This document shows, piece after piece, positions 30,706 through 34,154 of a DNA stretch of 34,154 bases. The DNA is from Pelagibacteraceae bacterium AG-339-N18 (GTDB lineage: Bacteria; Pseudomonadota; Alphaproteobacteria; Pelagibacterales; Pelagibacteraceae), in assembly GCA_003282055.1 (NCBI GenBank), contig QCAD01000002.1, forward strand, positions 1-34,154, written 5' to 3'. Each line of letters starts with the position of its first letter. The stretch's first letter is position 1. The notes beneath the pieces are model-generated. The model saw nothing but the letters and a program-made list of their open reading frames with translations, had not been told where the DNA came from and did not search any database. The position numbers and the translations under genes were made by a program.

Positions 30706-32507
30706 TTTAATTTTGTTTTATTTTTTTCAAATAATTTACTGAGTTGTGAAATCATTACATCACCTAATTCGTTAACATCCGAGATCTTTATTGCTCTATT
30801 ATAATATCTAGAGACATCATGTCCTATCCCAATAGCTAAAATTTCAATTTCAGATTTATCCTCAATAAACTTAACCATTTTTTTTAAATGCTTTTCTAAA
30901 AAATCTCCAGAATTGACTGATAGTGTTGAATCATCAACAGGGGCACCATCAGAAATAACCATTAGAATCTTTCTTTCTTCCTTTCTTTTTTTAATTCTAC
31001 TAAAAGCCCAAGATATAGCCTCTCCATCTATATTTTCTTTAAGCAATCCTTCTTTTAACATTAATCCAAGATTATTTTTCACCTGTCTCCAATGAATATC
31101 AGCTCCTTTGTAAATGATGTGTCTCAAGTCATTTAATCTACCTGGTGTTTTTGGTTTACCCTCTCTATTCCATAGTTCTCTGCTTTGGCCGCCTTTCCAA
31201 TTTTTTGTTGTAAACCCTAATATTTCAACTTTAACTGAGCATCGTTCAAGGGTTCTAGATAGTATATCTGCGCAAATAGCTGCAATTGTAATTGGTCTAC
31301 CTCTCATCGAACCTGAATTATCAATCAATAAAGTAACTATAGTATCTTTAAAATCTAAATCTTTTTCTTTTTTAAAAGAAAGTGAATTATAGGGATCCAT
31401 TATAATTCTTGGTAACTTGGAACTATCAAGTAATCCTTCCTCCAAATCAAACTCCCATGCTCTACTTTGTTTAGCAAGCAGCTGTCTTTGAAGTTTATTT
31501 GCTAACTTTGTAATTATATCTTGAAAACCTATTAGCTGTTGATCTAATGCTTTTCTAAGTTTATTTGCTTCATCTACATTTTCTAAATTCTCAGCTTTAA
31601 TAATTTCATCAAATTTTGTTGAAAAAACTTTGTACTCAATATTTAAATCTTTTAGGTTTTTCTTTTGCAATATTTGTTCAGAGCTTTCTTTTTCTGAGTC
31701 AGACTCCATTAACTTTTCGTCTAACTTATATTGATCTATATCATATTCTGAGTCTAAACTTTCTTCAGTTTCTACGTGTTGATCGCGATCAGTTTTATCC
31801 TGACTGTGACTGTCATCATTTTCATTAGACGGATTATCCTGATTATCTTCTTGATTTTCTTCATTGTGATTTTTATTATCATCAGGTTCAAAAATATCCA
31901 TTTCTTCTAAAATCTTTGAAAAATGAGCACTATAAGTGTTCTGATCTGATAAATTTTTTTTCAAAAATTCAATATGTTTAAAAATAGATTTATCAAAATC
32001 CTTTTCCCAAACATTGAGCATTTTTACAGTGGTAGAATTAAGCTTGATATTATGAAAATTTTTTAACATATATAATTCAAAAGCTTCAAGTATTGGGACA
32101 TCTTCTTTTGATTTAATTTGGTCTATTTTTTTGAGACCAATCATTTTATCATAATTTTCTGTTAAATTTTTTTGAATTCCCTTTAGCATTTTTGACCCCA
32201 ACTTTTCGTATCGTATTTTTTCAGTTATTGTATATAGAGATTTACAAGAAGAACTAGTAGGTGAGTTTTTTTTAAATATTAGTTCGTCTGAAAATTTTTT
32301 TTTTAAAGCATTTGAGTCTGATTCAGCTCTTGCTTTTATAAAATCGTCTTTTGTACTTAAATTGTCTAAATCTGAAAAATTAAAATTTTTAGAACTTATA
32401 TTATTATTCTTTTTTTTAAAATTATCAAAGTCTTCTGAAATAACTCTTGCAGTTGATGATAGAGCTTGTTTGAGCTTTTCTTTTAAATTATCCGACTTGT
32501 TGTTCAT
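30702..32507 (-). CDS. cobT: CobT-type VWA-domain protein (cobaltochelatase subunit family)
   Basis: A 601-residue protein of the CobT family. A Lys-rich N-terminal part (1-200) leads into a very acidic, low-complexity region (about 210-290, rich in Asp, Glu, Asn and Ser), then a helical stretch and a C-terminal von Willebrand A domain. The metal-dependent adhesion site is intact: DNSGS with Asp396, Ser398 and Ser400, then ISDGAP for the later ligand. In aerobic B12 synthesis CobT works with CobS to drive CobN, which inserts cobalt. No cobN or other cob gene lies in this window, and SAR11-type bacteria generally lack B12 synthesis, so the true target is uncertain. It shares one base with the cobS stop, so coupled translation is expected. 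Confidence 0.9.
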   Translation of the reverse strand: MNNKSDNLKEKLKQALSSTARVISEDFDNFKKKNNNISSKNFNFSDLDNLSTKDDFIKARAESDSNALKKKFSDELIFKKNSPTSSSCKSLYTITEKIRYEKLGSKMLKGIQKNLTENYDKMIGLKKIDQIKSKEDVPILEAFELYMLKNFHNIKLNSTTVKMLNVWEKDFDKSIFKHIEFLKKNLSDQNTYSAHFSKILEEMDIFEPDDNKNHNEENQEDNQDNPSNENDDSHSQDKTDRDQHVETEESLDSEYDIDQYKLDEKLMESDSEKESSEQILQKKNLKDLNIEYKVFSTKFDEIIKAENLENVDEANKLRKALDQQLIGFQDIITKLANKLQRQLLAKQSRAWEFDLEEGLLDSSKLPRIIMDPYNSLSFKKEKDLDFKDTIVTLLIDNSGSMRGRPITIAAICADILSRTLERCSVKVEILGFTTKNWKGGQSRELWNREGKPKTPGRLNDLRHIIYKGADIHWRQVKNNLGLMLKEGLLKENIDGEAISWAFSRIKKRKEERKILMVISDGAPVDDSTLSVNSGDFLEKHLKKMVKFIEDKSEIEILAIGIGHDVSRYYNRAIKISDVNELGDVMISQLSKLFEKNKTKLN

Positions 32508-33481
32508 TAAATTTGAACATTAGCTAAAGACTCAGGCAATTCCACACCAAAGCATCTTTGATAATATTCAGCAATTATATTTTTTTCAATGTCATCGCAT
32601 TTATTAAGAAATGTTACTCTAAAAGCATAACCAGTATCTTTAAAAATTTCAGCATTTTCGGCCCAGTGAAGCACTGTTCTAGGACTCATCACTGTTGATA
32701 TGTCACCTGCTGTAAATCCTTTTCTTGTTAATGAAGCAACTTTAATCATATTAGAAACTATTTCCTTACCTTGTGTATTGTTAAGTTCCTTATTTTTAGC
32801 TAGAATAATTTCCATTTCTCTATCAAGACTTAAATAGTTTAAGGTTGTAACAATATTCCATCGATCCATTTGTCCTTGGTTGATCTGTTGAGTTCCATGA
32901 TAAAGACCCGTTGTGTCACCTAAACCAATTGTATTAGATGTTGCGAATAATCTAAAAAACTTGTTTTGTCTAATAACTTTATTTTTATCAAGTAATGTAA
33001 AACTACCCTCTGACTCAAGAACCCTCTGAATAACGAACATAACATCAGGTCTCCCAGCGTCATATTCATCAAAAACTAAAGCAACTGGATTTTGAATAGA
33101 CCATGGCAGTATACCCTCATTAAATTGAGTAACTTGTTTTCCATCTTTCAGAACTATTGCATCTTTGCCTATCAAATCTATTCGACTAACATGACTATCT
33201 AAATTAATTCTTATACAAGGCCAGTTTAGTCTCGCTGCAATTTGCTCTATATGAGTCGACTTTCCTGTGCCATGATAACCTTGAACTAATACTCTTTTAT
33301 TGAAAGCAAAACCAGAAATAACAGCGAGAGTTGTATCTTTATCAAATTTATAATTTTTATCTATTTCAGGGACATGTTCACCTTTTTTTGAAAATGCATC
33401 TACCTCCATATTAGACTCAATTCCAAAAGTTTGTTTAATAGAGAGTTTAATATCAGGTTGATTATTAATATTTGGTATCAA
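32507..33481 (-). CDS. cobS: CobS-type AAA+ ATPase (MoxR-like, cobaltochelatase subunit family)
   Basis: A 324-residue AAA+ ATPase with the Walker [10 protein letters not shown] (68-76), Walker B ALVFDEYD (134-141), and a sensor-type LFATSN segment followed by [17 protein letters not shown], which is characteristic of CobS. CobS forms hexameric rings that stack with CobT. Only the CobS/CobT pair is present here and the CobN chelatase body is missing from the window, so it may power a different metal-insertion or remodelling reaction. It is the middle gene of a three-gene operon: ATGA overlap with the upstream J-domain gene and one-base overlap with cobT. Confidence 0.93.
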   Translation of the reverse strand: MIPNINNQPDIKLSIKQTFGIESNMEVDAFSKKGEHVPEIDKNYKFDKDTTLAVISGFAFNKRVLVQGYHGTGKSTHIEQIAARLNWPCIRINLDSHVSRIDLIGKDAIVLKDGKQVTQFNEGILPWSIQNPVALVFDEYDAGRPDVMFVIQRVLESEGSFTLLDKNKVIRQNKFFRLFATSNTIGLGDTTGLYHGTQQINQGQMDRWNIVTTLNYLSLDREMEIILAKNKELNNTQGKEIVSNMIKVASLTRKGFTAGDISTVMSPRTVLHWAENAEIFKDTGYAFRVTFLNKCDDIEKNIIAEYYQRCFGVELPESLANVQI

Positions 33482-33999
33482 TTTTTTTCTCTATATGTAT
33501 TTTTTAGTTGAGTGTATGCCAACGTGATTGATTTAAGTTTTTCTTCAAATTTTTTATTACCAGAATTCATATCAGGGTGAAATTTTTTAACAAGTATTTT
33601 AAATTTGTCATAAATTTTGCCCCATCCTGATCCTACTGAAATACCTAAAATTTCAAATGCCTTAATATCTTTGTGATTATATCTAAATTGTCCCATGTGA
33701 TTAAAATCGCTTTTTAATTTTTCTTTGTCGAATTCGTCTTTCAAGGTATTGTTCCATAAAACTTTAAAAAAATTATCTGAAGAGCTAAAGCTCTGGGTCG
33801 GTTTGTGCCAAACCATATCTGATTTTAAAAAATCTATTACTTGATCATCATTCATCCCCGAAAAGTAATTCCAATTTTTATTAAATTCTTTAACATGGTC
33901 TAAGCAAAGTAATCGATATTTCTTACTATTATCTTTTTCAACTGGTGCTTTATATTCACCAATTTTTGAACAATTGTTCCAGTCACAAATATTTTTCAT
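33478..33999 (-). CDS. J-domain protein with N-terminal Cys/His cluster
   Basis: A 173-residue protein whose C-terminal third is a J-domain: [10 protein letters not shown] then the helix ending KKFHPDM, with the DnaK-activating HPD at 141-143. It lacks the Gly/Phe region, zinc-finger and client domains of full DnaJ. The N-terminus has Cys5, Cys10, Cys32 and His35 (C-x4-C...C-x2-H), a possible small metal site. The middle (50-120) is Trp/Phe-rich with no known fold that I recognise. It is the first gene of the operon with cobS and cobT, which suggests it recruits DnaK to that ATPase machine. The start is 16 nt from the divergent bolA start. Confidence 0.87.
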   Translation of the reverse strand: MKNICDWNNCSKIGEYKAPVEKDNSKKYRLLCLDHVKEFNKNWNYFSGMNDDQVIDFLKSDMVWHKPTQSFSSSDNFFKVLWNNTLKDEFDKEKLKSDFNHMGQFRYNHKDIKAFEILGISVGSGWGKIYDKFKILVKKFHPDMNSGNKKFEEKLKSITLAYTQLKNTYREKN

Positions 34000-34001
34000 G
34001 A

Positions 34002-34014
34002 TATAAATATTATA
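34002..34014. promoter_or_regulatory. Overlapping divergent -10 elements between the J-protein gene and bolA
   Basis: The two start codons are separated by 16 nt (34000-34015). Within it, TATAAA (34002-34007, plus strand) points to bolA and a perfect TATAAT (34014-34009, minus strand) points to the J-protein gene. Predicted starts would be about 2-3 nt before each ATG. -35 elements would lie inside the opposite coding region and are weak. Confidence 0.35.
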
Positions 34015-34015
34015 T

Positions 34016-34154
34016 ATGAATATAAATGAATTAATTGCAATCGTAAAAAAAAAATTAGAAAAAAATATAAAAATTCAGAGTCTTTCCATAGAAGACAAAT
34101 CATTTTTACATAAAAATCACATTGGAAATGATGTAAATAAATTTCATTTAAAAA
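34016..34154 (+). CDS. bolA: BolA-family protein, N-terminal part (3' end outside window)
   Basis: The frame from ATG 34016 is open to the window end, giving 46 residues. The sequence IKIQSLSIEDKSFLHKNHIG...KFHLK matches the BolA pattern: a short N-terminal helix, the LxIxDxSxxHxxH strand-loop, then the start of the (S/K)HF strand. BolA proteins pair with monothiol glutaredoxins in Fe-S handling. The position opposite a J-domain/CobS/CobT operon is a common alphaproteobacterial arrangement. The rest of the gene is outside the window, and a symbol finer than BolA-family cannot be given. Confidence 0.82.
   Translation, partial: MNINELIAIVKKKLEKNIKIQSLSIEDKSFLHKNHIGNDVNKFHLK

Overview
This window looks like part of a streamlined, very AT-rich alphaproteobacterial genome, most likely SAR11 clade (Pelagibacterales). 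The reasons are strong A/T bias with Lys/Asn/Ile-rich proteins, almost no intergenic DNA, very few Shine-Dalgarno sequences, and gene neighbourhoods typical of Alphaproteobacteria (RegB-type kinase, CobS/CobT with a J-domain protein and BolA). The assignment is inferred from gene content and composition, not from a phylogeny. I see no insertion sequence, prophage, integrase or CRISPR array.

Layout. (1) 1-1610: the 3' end of a family 2 glycosyltransferase, then an acetyl-CoA acetyltransferase. (2) 1823-7046: a pyruvate dehydrogenase operon, aceE-aceF, followed by an EamA/DMT transporter. The AceE-type E1 carries an extra N-terminal lipoyl domain that resembles the one on E2. (3) 6958-7734 minus: UppP, which overlaps the transporter tail to tail by 89 nt. 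(4) 7918-13862: gltD-gltB (glutamate synthase), preceded by a perfect 7+7 dyad. (5) 13855-15798: an alpha/beta hydrolase (minus) diverging from a GT4 glycosyltransferase (plus). (6) 15799-24207: a translation block, thrS-infC-rpmI-rplT-pheS-pheT-lepA. (7) 24197-27145: a glycan cassette with GT61 (minus), a Gfo/Idh/MocA oxidoreductase and GT17 (plus), lying between lepA and tRNA-Ser(GGA). (8) 27364-30705: gyrB and a RegB/PrrB-type redox sensor kinase. (9) 30702-33999 minus: a compact operon of a J-domain protein, a CobS-type AAA+ ATPase and a CobT-type VWA protein, diverging from a partial bolA at the right edge.

How the genes work together. Most of the window is core metabolism and translation: acetyl-CoA production, ammonia assimilation, tRNA charging, initiation, ribosomal proteins, EF4 and DNA gyrase. 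Small variable-looking surface-glycan genes sit between these conserved blocks. UppP recycles the undecaprenyl carrier that such glycans normally need.

The most notable points are the lipoyl-E1 fusion, the CobS/CobT/J-protein module with no other cobalamin gene in sight, the GT61-oxidoreductase-GT17 cassette, tail-to-tail overlap of all four convergent gene pairs, and -10 elements placed so close to start codons that several mRNAs should be nearly leaderless.
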